Below are positions 12,430 to 24,762 of a stretch of 64,000 bases of DNA, one piece after another. The stretch lies in NCBI GenBank assembly GCA_013076295.1, contig RQOL01000699.1, positions 5,084,001 to 5,148,000 on the forward strand, read 5' to 3'. Under the pieces are notes generated by a model that ran no database searches, was not told the DNA's origin, and saw nothing but the letters and a program-made list of their open reading frames with translations. Made by a program: the position numbers and the translations under genes. Position 1 is the first letter of the stretch. Every line of letters starts with the position of its first letter. Origin of the DNA: Sanderia malayensis. Lineage: Eukaryota; Cnidaria; Scyphozoa; Semaeostomeae; Pelagiidae.

Positions 12430-13608
12430 ATGGAAGCCAAGTTTTATCTGATCATTATAATACTCATGGCTGGCAAAGGAGTTGACGCAATCAACAATTT
12501 TTTTCGGAGAATAGACAATGATGAAGGGCGTTTTACTGATGGCGAGAAAATGGTTACATCAACAGGCTTCCACCAATGCAGCATTGAAAATAATTGCAAC
12601 TTCCTTGCAATCAGTAACGAAGATGATAACTTTTACAAAGCGACGAAACAAGAAGATTTACCAAAGTTGACGAAACATCAAATTTGGGAAAAGATTCCAC
12701 CTGGTATGTTAAATCATGGTTTGTTGTATTTGATGTTCACCTTGCAGAAATATAAAGGCCTGCTTACACGGAGGGGGGATGAATTGGTTGGGAAAACTGC
12801 TTTGCAAAAGCGGGTTGAACGAAGCTAGCAGATTTAACCGAGCTAGAATTTGATTCCACATGATTCCACTAACCCTTGGGTATGATGTTGATATAATCAA
12901 TGATAAATATTTTGATTTTAAACTATCCTAGTACTCAAAAGTTGCAAAGACGCAATGGCTCATGGTCACACTGAGAATGGTATCATCAAATTAAGATGGG
13001 CAAATGGTTCAGCTCTTCCCGTTTATTGTGACATGACGACGGACGGTGGAGGGTGGATCGTCTTTCAAAAACGACACAGCAGCAGTGTGTGCTTCCAACG
13101 AAATTGGAAAGCATACGAAAACGGCTTCGGAAATCTGACTGGAAATTTCTGGCTCGGTTTGAAAGCACTGCATTATCTGCTAACAAAAACAAAAACAAAT
13201 GGCAATGGAAAGTGGACGCTTCGCGTCGATCTGAAATCTGCCGATGGAGACCAAGGCTACGCAAAATACACAGACTTCAATATTGCCTCCAAGCAAGAAA
13301 ACTATAAAATGACATATGGCAATTATTCAGGAAGCGTTGGAAGAGATTCCATGGGACTCGCGAATGGTCGCGTGTTCTCGACGCATGATAATGATAATGA
13401 TGGCAAGGCAAATCTCAACTGCGCGAGATACTTTCGAGGGGGTTGGTGGCATCATAATTGCTTTAAGGCAATGCTGAATAATATGTACCCAGGTACAAGG
13501 GTAACGCGAGTCCAACCACCAAATGCAGAGTTCATGTCTTGGCAGCACTGGAAAAACAGTTATGGAAATATTGTATTCTCCGAGATGAAAATAATGGAGG
13601 AAAGTTGA
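12430..13608 (+). CDS. Secreted fibrinogen-domain (FReD) lectin-like protein
   Basis: Two exons, 12430-12703 and 12932-13608 (donor GTATGT, acceptor CTATCCTAG), encode 316 residues. The N-terminus is a signal peptide ending near GVDA (residue 20), then a short PAN-like segment with CSIENNCNFLAIS. The fibrinogen-related domain starts at VLKSCKDA (residue 92) and runs to the end. It contains DGGGWIVFQKR, a calcium-site string DNDNDGKANLNCA, and the hallmark GGWWHHNC. This resembles ficolin/tachylectin-type domains that bind acetylated sugars, so a secreted recognition lectin is likely. The acceptor was chosen because it alone restores the conserved SCKDA start in frame. The PAN assignment is weak. 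Confidence 0.85.
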
Positions 13609-13796
13609 GCACGAAAACTGAACACGTTTCTATATGAGTTACACTAACCATCAAATTGATCAATTGTAGTTTAGCATTGTTAAGACTGATGGTATCAGTT
13701 ATGCACGAGGTTAAGCAATTCCCATGTCAACATTGATCTGCATAACTATCGCTATTCGCCATGTTTAATACAGAATCAATCTATCAGTCTGAATAC

Positions 13797-14246
13797 CGTA
13801 AATCCTCGAATAAGCCCCCGGGGGCTTATTTGCGAAAATGAATTTTTGGGTGGGGGCTTATTCGAGGGGGGGGGGCTTATTTCAAAGTTTTGCTTTTTCC
13901 TCAAATGTTGACAGAAAAAAGACGACATAATTTTCTCAATCAGCTAAACTTTTTTCACAAAGTGCTATGTGAAGATCTAACAAAACTTGTAATTTGCTTA
14001 TCATCACGAAAATCGCGTTTCTTTTTGCTTTTTTGTTTCGAGTCAAAGGAAGTGATACTGTATAGCTATTGTCCTGTGGGTTCTTTCTCGAAATAAGATA
14101 TTATTCTGCACTTATGCTTCCCTCGAATAAGACCCCATGGGGGCTTATTCGAAGGGGGGGCTTATTTGCAAAAATGATTTTTTAGGTGGGGGCTTAATCA
14201 AGGGGGGCTTATTCGAACGTGGGGGCTTATTCGAGGATATACGGTA
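13797..14246. mobile_element. MITE with TA-flanked CCGTAAATCCTCGAATAAGC ends
   Basis: The left end CCGTAAATCCTCGAATAAGC is matched by the inverted right end, CCGTATATCCTCGAATAAGC on the other strand, flanked by TA on both sides. Internal G-rich GGGGGCTTATT motifs repeat. TA duplication points to a Tc1/mariner-type non-autonomous element. A shorter relative lies at about 16586-16685. Confidence 0.65.
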
Positions 14247-14289
14247 ACTAAAATACACGTTTTTTATAAGAAATGAGTTTTACACCCTC

Positions 14290-16014
14290 CTGGGCATTTT
14301 TTAAGGAAATTTGACTAGTGGGCCAAGTCCGCACTTCGCGACCAGAGCCCTTGACCCCCTCACCCCTAAAGCCACTAAAGCTACGAAAATGAGTATAACA
14401 AGAATGAGAATTCAATAAAACTTTAATAATATGTTTAGAATTGAGTGATGTTCAATAAAAAAGACACATTATTCGCTGCAACTCTGAGTTTCGTGCTTAT
14501 GCACTAATAATATTTTTAACATTTAAAAAAACGTTTGTTCTAAAATGTCCAGAAAACGTCCCGCCCAAGACAACAAGAGTCACTCGAAAAGAACTTTTTA
14601 ATAAATTCTCTCTCTCTTGCTCAGTTGGCTCTCTGTTCGTCTGTCTTTGCTCTTCAACAATTCAAAAATTCAAAAACTGCATGTCTTGGCTCAAAATATG
14701 CAGTCCCTGTGCCATTGAGAGAAACATGCATATAGCTGTTAATCAACTCTGGTTTTAAAGATGCTCTACTGGATGTTTTTATGTTATTGTAGAGAGAGAC
14801 AGCTTTCTCTGTTGCCATGCTATGTGGTGTCAAGGTAAGAAAGGAAGCAAGAAATTTTCTGAGCACACCAAAGCTGGCCTCTGTCATTTTTCTTAGCTTC
14901 AATGCATAGAATGTGCCAGAATCTTCAATCTGGCCATAGACTTGAATTTTGCTTAGATTTGTCCATGACATGCAGACATCAGAAACAAACTCTTCAACCT
15001 TGTCTTCTCCAAATATCTGGCTCACAAGATCTCTGCTAGCATTTAGCATCTGAGCTGGTGAACTTGCATAAAATATTTTCTTTAAATTGTTGATTGTTTC
15101 ATCTTGCTCAATATTCATGCGCTGGTTTAGAACGTTTATTGCCGATTGAACTATTTCAACTCTGATTGGACCATCTTCTCTGCGTAGTGAGGTGACAAAC
15201 CTATGAGCCTGGCTGGTTTTTCTGATATTTCTTTCTGCACTGCTTTCTTCACTTGGGTTTAAATTCTTCAAATTTTCCTCTTCCTGTCCACCAGGCACTG
15301 GCATCTCCTTCATGACGTTCAGGTTGACAATAGCTACGTCCCTGGCTGTTAATACATCCAGTAAAATGAAGTCAGACTTTTGAAATATTTTCTGTAAATT
15401 CTTGAAAATTTTGCACAGACCATGCACAACAGTGGTTAACCACACTTGCTCTGTGCCATTACCCCATTTCCTAAGAAATCCTTTTGCAGATGAGCTTTCT
15501 TTTCTGTCTGAATTTATGGTTCCATCTGATCTGTCATTTTTGTCCAAAGCTTTCTTGCTGCTTCCAGGTTATTCAAAATAGCTGTCAGCAAATTCAAAAT
15601 GTGCTCTGCAAACCTGACCTCAAAATGCTTTGGAAAAGCAAGAACCTGATCATTTTCTTTGTGCAGCAGATTTGTGCGACGTGGGGATGAGCGAAAGAAT
15701 GTCGAAAGAACAAGAACATCAGCCATCCAGAAATGGAGTTCAGGGACCTCAGATTGAACAGATTCAAGGGCCAAATCTGAACGATCACAAAAACCCAGAA
15801 AGAGGATATGCAAAGGGTCTTGCTTTCTGTGCTCAGCAAGTAGCACAATATGACTGACTGAAAGACTAATTTTTCACTATTCACATTTTGAAAAAACATT
15901 CGTGAAAAGGGCCCAAACTAGTGAGCGAAGACCCTAAATTTGCGTTTTTACTAGGCCGGGAAAGGGGCCCACTGGGCCAATGGCCCAGTAGTTACAATGT
16001 TGAAAAATGCCCTG
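14290..16014 (-). pseudogene. Decayed hAT transposon with broken transposase
   Basis: Termini are C(T/A)GGGCATTTTT at both ends in inverted orientation. On the minus strand two overlapping frames, 15846-15514 and 15547-14654, cover the C-terminal half of a hAT-superfamily transposase and are offset by a single-base frameshift. Recognisable parts are a KHFEVRFAEH segment of the RNase-H-like fold and the C-terminal dimerisation region (FLTLTPHSMATEKAVSLYNN, then the YFEP motif). The N-terminal BED zinc finger and first catalytic region are absent. No clean 8 bp target duplication was found. The element looks inactive. Confidence 0.75.
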
Positions 16015-18992
16015 AATGAAGCAATGCAGGAATTCATTGGACAAAGTAATTTATACTACACATTTAATGATTGATTGGCAGAATACTCGTGATTACAAGA
16101 ACAGAATTGCACAGATACGAGGTTACATGATAATGAGGTTAACATAAGAATGTCGCCCTGTTGCAGCAAGGGGCATAGACCGATATACAGTTGACATCCG
16201 TTATATCAAACTTTCCAAGGGCATTCGAACATTCGCAACATAAAATTTGCTCAATATTGCAAATGTTCGAATGAATTATATCCAAGAATGTTTAATTTTT
16301 CACTATTAAGCAAGATATGATGAGATATAATACCAGTCGATCTCATAAAAAATTCAATGTAACACTGATATTTTCAATACTGTTATATAAAAACCCGTAA
16401 ATGTTCCTTGTGGTGGAAGCCATAACAGCGATCATGATTAATTATTCGTGCCTTCAAAACATATACAGTATTTGATATGCACTGTTTTATGACAGAAATT
16501 TACAAATTTCGTAGCCTGTCTTCGGCATCAACAACGATAACAAAATGAAAGTCAGAGATATTTTCTTCCATCTTTGTTCTATTTCCGTAAGTTCTCGATT
16601 AAGCCCCTGGAGTCTTACTTCGCAAAAAATATTTTAGGGTGGGGGCTTATTGGAGGAGGGGGGGGGTAATCGAGGACTTGCGGTATTCAATGACAGTTGC
16701 ACTTCTTGTGTGAATAGCCATATCATCAGCTCATAAAAAAGCGTACCAGTAACAATGCGCAGCAGTAACAATGCGCAGCAGCACACACTTTTTTGCGAGA
16801 AGCTGAACTGTAAAATTGTTATTGTCAAACTGCATTTTTATTAAAACTCGGATTGTCAAAGAAAATGTAAAATTTTTAGTGTTAAAAAAGAGTTGAAATA
16901 GTTCCATTTTTATAAAAAATGGTTATTCCCCTAAAATCATACACAGCCCCTCGCTTCTGTCTGGATCAAATGTATACAAGCTTTCAATTTCAGTTTACCT
17001 GAATGAAATGTTTAAGTTTGCGTGACTATATAAAAAAAGGCAGGCTGAAATCCAACAAACTCAAAAAGTGAAATAAATAAATTTTCATATAATCGACGTA
17101 TGATATCAAATCGATTTCCTTTGCTGAAAATAGACATTTAGACACACATCTGGATCCTACAAGGCACAGGAAATTCGAACACGAAAACAAGAAACACAAC
17201 CAAGCTGAAATTATGCGACAAATAAAACAAGCAAACAAACAAACAAAAATAAGGTAATGGTATTTGGAAGTAATTAATAAAAAAAAGTAATTAAGTAATT
17301 AATAATCACATACCATTTATGTGAAGTAAGAATATTCATGGATATCCACCTGCACATCTCTTGTTGTCTTGTAATAAGTTGCAATGCACACGCAACTTAG
17401 ATATATTGTATTGTAATAAAGTTTCATTGAAAGTAAGAACGCTATTTCGACGCCTAGGCCCAAATCACAGGGAAAATGTTGTCACGTTCATTTCAGTTCA
17501 AATGCCGCTGTTGTTCGAGTCAAGAGATAACCCCAAGGGAAACTTCAATCATAATGCAATTGCTAAACAATTTTAATAAAAACCTTGAGTACCAGACTAA
17601 GAACCTAGTCTTTGTTTGCAAATGAATGTAATTTTGATTTTGATATGCATGGGTTGCTTTCGTCACAGCAGTTTTTAGATCCCAAAAATAAGGAACCAGT
17701 TGAGAAACGTTTAATCGTCTAAAATTTAAAATCATTCCAAATTAAGGAGCTGTTATGTTAGTACCAAGTGGTGATGCAAGTTTCTTATCAAAAAACGTGT
17801 AATCAAAAATAGTAATTCCAGCAAGTGTCTTGATTGTGAAAGCTGATTACTTTGGAACATCATTGCCGTATTGCCTGGTTTCCTCTCTTGGGCGTAGCCG
17901 GAGTAAGATCGGACACATTTTGAGCTGGAAATAGACGCAAGTCATGCAAGCCATCATGGCATATTTCCTGGTTATTATATTCACAGCTAACAGCAATTAA
18001 CTTACTGAAAGAAAATGCCATCCTTTGTTTGAAAGAGGAACTTCAATCTGCATGACATAAGAATACTTTTAACCTGACTTGCACAATAATATCGTTCATT
18101 GTGTTTTGTGTTGGCTGTGTCATCCATTGTATTTCAGGGTCGATAAAGTTCCTTGGGTAATGAATTAATGAGTAGCATGGTATAGCGTTGATTAGTCTTA
18201 TTTAGGATGCTGAGACACAAATGGCTCTAGCATTACACTAGAATTGAATTGAGCTAGGAGGTAGTTCGGATGAGTAACCATATACCAGGTATTTCCCAAC
18301 CACAACCATCATAAGAGACAGCTCTTTTCCACGGATTAAAAACAATTGATAATACTATTAAAAAACAATTTCCCTGAATGATTTGGGTGGGTACTGATAG
18401 CGAAAGATACACATACCAACATCGTGCCTGCAACGGCCCTTTGGACATTGCATATCAATACCTCCCGCGTGGCGTGATGTTTCTGAATTTGGCCAGCTTT
18501 GATTTCGCCTTTTCGCAAATATCACTTGGCTGCAGAACAACACACAACGCCAAAAATGCTTTGTTATTTTGGGTTATTTTCTATTTTGTAAACACAAACA
18601 AATGGAACTGACTGATTTGGCTATTGACAAACAAAAATTCATCATAAATAAAACTGATAACTGAGTGAGCAAATCCTTTATCAAAAACAGATTAAATACC
18701 TTTGGCCTTTTCAGTTAACTGGATATTAAATTGAAGAATTTGAGATTAAATGCCGTCAGCGGTTATTAAAAAATCCAACTCTTACTCTGGGCGTTTATTC
18801 GGCCATATATGGTAGACAAAATACTTGGTTACGTCACTTTTGAGGTTTGGACAAATGGATAAACAGTTCAAGCGAGGGACCAGTCCAGGAAGTCAAATGG
18901 TGGTGCGTTTTTTGAATATATTAGGTTTACCAGAGCGGAGCGGACATGATTCATATCGTATCAACTGGACACTGTTTCACGAAACGTGAAAA
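16015..18992. other. Intergenic; small MITE, nothing else supported
   Basis: A ~100 bp MITE related to the 13797 element lies at about 16586-16685 (inverted TACCGCAAGTCCTCGATTA-like ends). The remainder is AT-rich with no exon or RNA gene that I can support. Confidence 0.45.
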
Positions 18993-19628
18993 ATGAAGAG
19001 GATGTACAATGTGATAAACGGGCTACTGAACAAACAAGATACATCAGAACAAGATGTAGATAAATGTGGCATCGATCGCAACAACAGGCATGGCAATAAC
19101 AACTGTACTGAAAGATTTAAATTATATTGTCTCAGCGAGCGCGGTATTGTGGTTGAAAACACTGAAGTGAAACACTGGGAAGATGCTGCTCACAAATTTG
19201 CTCATAAAATAAACGAAGCCCAAGAAATCCAGCTACAGGTATCCATTTCGCAAGGAATTGAAGTTTTTCAAGGAAATGGTGATATTTTGTTCCATCACGA
19301 AATACAAAACATTCCTTATTGTGCTTTGAACGAGAATTACCCTGAAATGTTTGTTTGCCTTGGTGAGAGAAACAATAAGATCTATTGTCATTTATTTATG
19401 TGCGACAACGAGACAGAAGCTTCGAGAATCGTTAACGCAATATCCAACATATTCAAGCAAGCTGAAATTGTCATGAAAGCCGAAATGAACAAATACAAGA
19501 GACGATTGTCATGGTATTCAAAACACATGGACTTAACAGCAAAGGAAAGGAGACGGCGTGAAATGGCTGGATTATATTATGACCACAACGATCAAGACTA
19601 TTCAGAAGCAGACACTCTTATTCAATAA
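18993..19628 (+). CDS. Intronless PTB/PID-domain protein
   Basis: A single 211-codon frame starts at ATG 18993. Residues from about 45 to 165 read as a phosphotyrosine-binding (PTB/PID) domain: a strand with GIEVFQGNGD, then HHEIQNIPYCALNENYPEMF, then KIYCHLFMCDNETEASRIV and the C-terminal helix ending in IFKQA. This is the usual order of the NPxY-binding fold of adaptor proteins. The tail is basic (KERRRR), then acidic. No other domain is seen. It may be a cytoplasmic adaptor for receptor tails. It faces a second intronless PTB gene at 22595-23425. The exact family is not recognised. Confidence 0.75.
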   Translation: MKRMYNVINGLLNKQDTSEQDVDKCGIDRNNRHGNNNCTERFKLYCLSERGIVVENTEVKHWEDAAHKFAHKINEAQEIQLQVSISQGIEVFQGNGDILFHHEIQNIPYCALNENYPEMFVCLGERNNKIYCHLFMCDNETEASRIVNAISNIFKQAEIVMKAEMNKYKRRLSWYSKHMDLTAKERRRREMAGLYYDHNDQDYSEADTLIQ

Positions 19629-21092
19629 CACACGACAATCGTATTAAATAACATTTACATACTGTCGTGAATCAGAGAGTCATATTTGCCTATCATACTG
19701 GCAAATGATGAAACTTTTTGTATTGCTAGAGCAGTGCTACGCTACTACCATTTAGAAATCTCAACTCCAAACAATAACAATCGTTGGGTGAAAAGGCAGT
19801 GGTCCTTTTAAATTGCATGTTCCATTGTAGTCTTTGTTTTATCTTTAAAGAGTGCTCTTTCTTAAAATATTCTCATTACAATGAAATTCCATTTTGCATA
19901 TAACTTTATTATACCTCTTCACACAGTAAAATGTTTAAAATACAGGTACAGTACAGGTAAAATGTTTATGTGATTGCTTGAAATGGAATTGACGGAACTG
20001 TGCCTGTTGCTCACCACTGTACTATTTTATAAGTTCTCAAAATGCATTTCGTTTATTGATGACGTCTATTCAGTCACTCATGAGTGCGCGTGCACAGCTT
20101 CCTTCCTGCTTTATCTGTTCAACTTACAGTGATGGTGTTCCATGCAATTCAGCGACTAACCATTACGTTATTAATTAAGTTTTGATTGGATAGAATGGCT
20201 ATATATGTAATGATAGGAATTTATTTTAGGTAGACGGTAAGACTTAAAGGTACGAAAAAAATCAGACAAGTGAAACATTTCCGCCCATCCTCTTCGCCAG
20301 TTTCTTTTCTTGTCTAAATTTCCTGTCCACAAGGTTTGCATTACAAAAAGAATTTTCAAATTAAAAGTTTCCTTATTAGTTGGCTCAAGAAACAATGTGT
20401 TGCTTTGACGAGTCTGGGAACTAGTTGAAAGTAGTGCAGTGACTTGTGCAAGGGGAATGCTCTACATGTGCGCCGCAAATGCATACGTCAACAGGACCCA
20501 GCCAACACATAGCATCATGAAGAGAACAAAATTCTGGTCTTACCTGCTATTTTATCACTGGCAGTCGACCTAGGTACATTGAACTTCTCCTGTAGCGTTT
20601 TTGTCATCATCGGGCAAGCAGAAACACCAACTGGTGGTTCATCGACGTCTTATTCTGAATGTCAATTCCCAGCACCATCAGTGTCAACATTATTTGCTGA
20701 CTTCTTTCATTGAGTGATGATGAAAGCTTCTTCAACAGCATGTTCACTGGAAAAATGAAAAATATGTTACTTGTCATGCTGGCATCCTCATCTTGACCAC
20801 GAAAGTGAAGGTTAACTGGAAAAGGACACATGGATCCTTGAAAAGCTGGCCAACGCAACTGATGGTAAATTCTACGAGTGCTCCACGTTCTTTTTAGAAC
20901 ATTTTGCAGAGCATTCTGCAAGCATGGCCCCCCGAGAAAGATATGTAAACTCTTGAATGAAAGAAATGGATGCTTTGGTGGTCCACCGGCAAGAAATGAG
21001 CTATTCTGAAAAAAGCAATCGAAGGAGTACTTTATGCAAGGCGGATGCGGGTAAAGAAACGAGAATCCAGCTGGTGGAATATTTGCATATCA

Positions 21093-21320
21093 CGGGCAGA
21101 AATAGCCGAGTGGTCAACTGGCTCAACTTTTGATTGGAGAGTCATGGGTTCGAACCACAGTCCAGATTTGTCAAGGGATGAGGATTTGGTAACTCTCTGT
21201 AATTCCAGGCGAGGAAATAAGGATCACAAGTCTGGTCACATCGAGAGAGAGGACCAGGGTCGCACTGCTTAGATAATCCGTGGGCTATTATTCAGTGACA
21301 TAAACCAATACCTTACAAAA
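21093..21320 (+). repeat. tRNA-derived SINE
   Basis: An A-box-like TAGCCGAGTGG and a B-box GGGTTCGAACC lie about 45 bp apart, as in tRNA-Ser/Leu-type heads, followed by about 150 bp of unrelated body. The head does not fold as a complete tRNA, so this is a SINE and not a tRNA gene. The ends are approximate. Confidence 0.55.
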
Positions 21321-21368
21321 ATAGCAAGCAAAGTTGCCAATTAATCACTCAATCTACCAATCTATATA

Positions 21369-21535
21369 CAGTCAAATCTGTATAGTTCGAACTCGTGTAA
21401 TTCGAACTTTATCTAATTCGAACGAAATTCTCCGTCCCTTCAAGGATCACCAATGAACCAATTTTTATTAAACAAATCTCTATAATTCGAAATTTTTGTA
21501 ATTCGAGCATTTTTACACTTCCTCAGAGTTGACTG
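21369..21535. mobile_element. Pogo/Tigger-like MITE
   Basis: A 167 bp element starts CAGTCAA and ends TTGACTG, flanked on both sides by TA. Internal TAATTCGAA motifs repeat in both orientations. The termini and TA duplication are typical of pogo-type non-autonomous elements. Confidence 0.7.
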
Positions 21536-22594
21536 TACAAGAGGAATATACAGTATACTCAATACACTACAACCCACCCACTCCCATCTTAACCTTGACG
21601 CCCATGTTGAGCACTGTAAAGCCTTGTTATACAGTCACGCTAACAGGTCACCGATAACCGGGCGTGTTGGACGTGTAGACGGAGTTGAGTTATCTTGTGG
21701 CTGTGAAGCCAAAAAGAGTGTCCAGCGTCTATCTTAATGAGGACTTGCTTTAAGTCTCACTTCATTTTCGGCTCGTAAATTCCAAATGCGGAGCAGAAGC
21801 GAGCGCAGCAAGAAAAACTTTTCCCTCCATTCTCTCTCCACGTTCCTCCTCCGCAGTGCCCATTCCTCGCACCTCTCAGAAGAAAACTGATAAAACAAAA
21901 AGCTCGACTTGCGCAAGTCCAATCTTAATGAGGAATGGAATAGACAGTGGAAGAGATCTATGCACGAAAACAAAATTAATACTGATAGCAACTCGAATTA
22001 TACGGCACACTTAAAATAATACTCACGCGAAACCCGTCTAATTCTTAACTCCGATAAAACAAAATAAAGTAAAAAATGAAGCAAATAAAAAATGGTTTTG
22101 CGATTTACATTTGAAAATACTCTCCTGTAATGATAAAACAGTTACAATACATGTTGCAAAGGTTCTCATTCGCACATGCAAAGTCTGTTTTGATCCAGTT
22201 GTTGTGTTCGCGGTTATTGGCGATTTGCTAATAATATTTTGTTATTGATCACAACTGACCGCAAAATACACGCGTGGCTTAACTTCTAATCTTTATTGTC
22301 AAGATGAGACTGGGGAAGAGGGCGATTGTGATACGTCATTAAAAATGGAATACAGGAATCGGGATTACGGAGAAATGATTACGGAGTGTAAAATACAGCT
22401 CGATTCGAGCTCACAAACACAATTATATAAGAAGACACGGAAAATTAAGAGCATGAAAAATTATGATTAAATTAATTAAGGAACAATACAAATAAACTAA
22501 GACATATTCGTCTATATAGCAAACCAACGAGCAACGAATGAAGTGTTTTGGAGACACGCTTATATTCCCAGAGATTGGCGAAAGCAGCATCTGT

Positions 22595-23425
22595 TTACTT
22601 TTCCCATTCTATTTCCTCTCCTGATGCTAATCGCTGTACATTATCGTCTCTTTCGATTTCATCCCAGTCTATACTTCCTCGTCGCAACAACACGGCATCC
22701 AATTGTTCATCTTCTTCATCGACAGAAAGCAAACTTTGAAAAACTTCATCAGCTTGGCTGTTGAAGCTGAAAGCAGATGTAATGCTCATGACACTTGACC
22801 TTCTAGTTTTCTGTGACCCCCCTGCAACACCCTTTCCCTGTTGTTTACCACTACGACCATCTCCAGAGGTGTCTTGTTTATTTGCGCCTGCTTTGGTATT
22901 TTGTAAATCATTGCAATTATGATCGCTTGCGTTGTTTGTCTCCTTCAACTTCTTCTCCTCCGACAACTTCACCCAGGCCTCAAATGCGGCTTGGAATGCA
23001 TCGGACATGGCCAAACATATCGCCTCTGCTTGACTGATGTCAAAACAGTAAAATGCATGACACAATTTCGAGCCATTCTGCCTTGCAGTAAACACAAACA
23101 CTTCGGGAAACTCGCCATGCAGCGTGCAATTTGCAATATCGTGCATCTTATAGCAGGCTAATAGGTTGCTTTTCTTGTCCTTTATCTTCACGCCCTTTTT
23201 TGCCGATACACACAATACAACGTTGACAGCCTGGTCTTTGGTGCATACATCAACAAGCTCTGTGACTGCCTTTCTTGAGTCCTCTTTCTTTACATCTGCA
23301 ACTGGCATACCAGTCAAACTGAGAGCCTTAACCTGAAAACACGCTTCACGCACGTCCTTTCCGCGAATCTTCCTCAATCCGATCTTGCGGAAAGCACCGT
23401 CAAATGCAGCGTTTAATTTCTGCAT
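22595..23425 (-). CDS. Intronless PTB/PID-domain adaptor-like protein
   Basis: A single 276-codon frame. Residues about 15-150 form a PTB-like domain: CFQVKALSLTGMPV near the start, a central VVLCVSAKKGVKIKDKK, then HDIANCTLHGEFPEVFVF, KLCHAFYCFDISQAEAICLA and a helix ending FQAAFEAW. A low-complexity Ser/Gly/Lys linker follows, then an acidic C-terminus (SVDEEDEQLD, DWDEIERDD). It is similar in layout to the gene at 18993 but clearly diverged. Together they may be a local duplication or old retrocopies. A role as an NPxY adaptor is inferred from the fold only. Confidence 0.75.
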   Translation of the reverse strand: MQKLNAAFDGAFRKIGLRKIRGKDVREACFQVKALSLTGMPVADVKKEDSRKAVTELVDVCTKDQAVNVVLCVSAKKGVKIKDKKSNLLACYKMHDIANCTLHGEFPEVFVFTARQNGSKLCHAFYCFDISQAEAICLAMSDAFQAAFEAWVKLSEEKKLKETNNASDHNCNDLQNTKAGANKQDTSGDGRSGKQQGKGVAGGSQKTRRSSVMSITSAFSFNSQADEVFQSLLSVDEEDEQLDAVLLRRGSIDWDEIERDDNVQRLASGEEIEWEK

Positions 23426-24762
23426 TGCTGTGTCGTCTTAAACGGCTTACTCTTATGTGCTATCTTTTAGCAACAGTACACACTATGCTTTGAATACCCG
23501 GAAACCGAAGCTGGCTGTTACAGCGTATTTGTTATATGATCTTGTAACAGGCAGTGTTTGAACATTTTGGGAAAAACAGATATAGTGTGTCAAGGAATAT
23601 GATATTGTCAAGTAACGTTCAAACTGCCCTTCATTATGAGAAGTCTTCAAAAACAAATGAAACAGAGAACAGTGGATTAAATATCAAATTTAGGATCGAT
23701 TTTCTCAACTGCAAATAAACAGAATACTGTGGTCGATCCGTAGAGAGTCTGAAATAATCGTCACCAACGAATGGGAATCAGTAATGGAATGGGTGAAACG
23801 TGGACCCGAAAACAGTTTTAACAATACGGATATGAAGATGAAAATCATACTCATGTGAAGAATACTGTAATCTAAGTCGAATAAACTACCAAAAGCTGCT
23901 ATAAGTGAGCCGAATGTATCAAGGCAGGTATAGTCTCCATGCATCCGGAGGTCGTGTAAATTTAAATCAGTATCTACAATTAGAGAAAGCTGAATAATTT
24001 GAAATTTTTGCAAATTTGAACCGCCGGAGAATCTTCTCCGCTTGAGGATTCTCTTTAACCATATATTCATATCGTTGCTGTTGTTCATTGATGTTTGAAC
24101 TCTTAACTTTAACTGGTAGTTTTGCTACATTATCGTGCAAAATAAGGCTATTTATGGAACGACAGACAAATTTGACAAAAAAACACTGTTTAGAGTGGAC
24201 TTGAGAATGAAATATACAAATGAAATATAAAATAACAGAAACTTGGCACACCCATGTATCTACTTGGACTAAAAGAACGCTTCTCCTAATTACGATATCA
24301 TCCAGCCTCCGTTTGATTTTGATGTCGCACGCAATCGTATGTCACATTCTTTCGTTCTATTTGTAACGGCTTTCCCAATTATTTTCATCACCTGTTGTTT
24401 AACTTTACTATAAATAGTTGCTTATAGACTTGTTTGCTTGCTGTTTATAAAAAGCAAATACAAGTTCAATCTTGGATTTTTTACCATTTCGCGTTCGCAA
24501 GCAAACCACTTTGGAGGAGTACTGCGATGGGATGATGCAATGCGCAAGATCTATCCACTCGCGCATGATCAAACAGCAGAACTGAATGGAAAGACACGTG
24601 GGTTTGTGGATTTTTGGTTTTGGTTGGTCGCATTGCATCGCATAATCGGATAATGCCCTTTCTGGAATAATGAAGTGACGACAGGCACCGTGACAGGGTA
24701 GACTCTTTGCTAGAAACGTGCATGTGAGCGTATTGGATCGGTTGCTTATCAAGAATGGTGAA
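23426..24762. other. Intergenic, nothing recognised
   Basis: No exon, RNA gene or clear element is supported between the PTB gene and the first exon of glycogenin 1. Open frames here are short and lack domains. Confidence 0.5.

Larger units (their letters stand above)
19629..22594. other. Intergenic between PTB genes; SINE and MITE
   Basis: Apart from the SINE and pogo-like MITE listed separately, I see no supported gene. The minus-strand open frame 20607-20921 (104 codons) shows no recognisable domain. Confidence 0.45.

Noticed and set aside
15484..15857. Plus-strand frames over the hAT pseudogene
   Set aside because: They are the antisense shadow of the transposase remnant.
16180..16260. 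Another pogo-type element starting TACAGTTGACATCC
   Set aside because: A plausible left end, but no inverted right end nearby.
20607..20921. 104-codon minus-strand frame as a gene
   Set aside because: No domain, no splice context and no similarity I recognise.
21100..21165. A tRNA-Ser/Leu gene
   Set aside because: A- and B-box strings are present, but I could not form an acceptor stem and a full cloverleaf; the SINE reading fits better.
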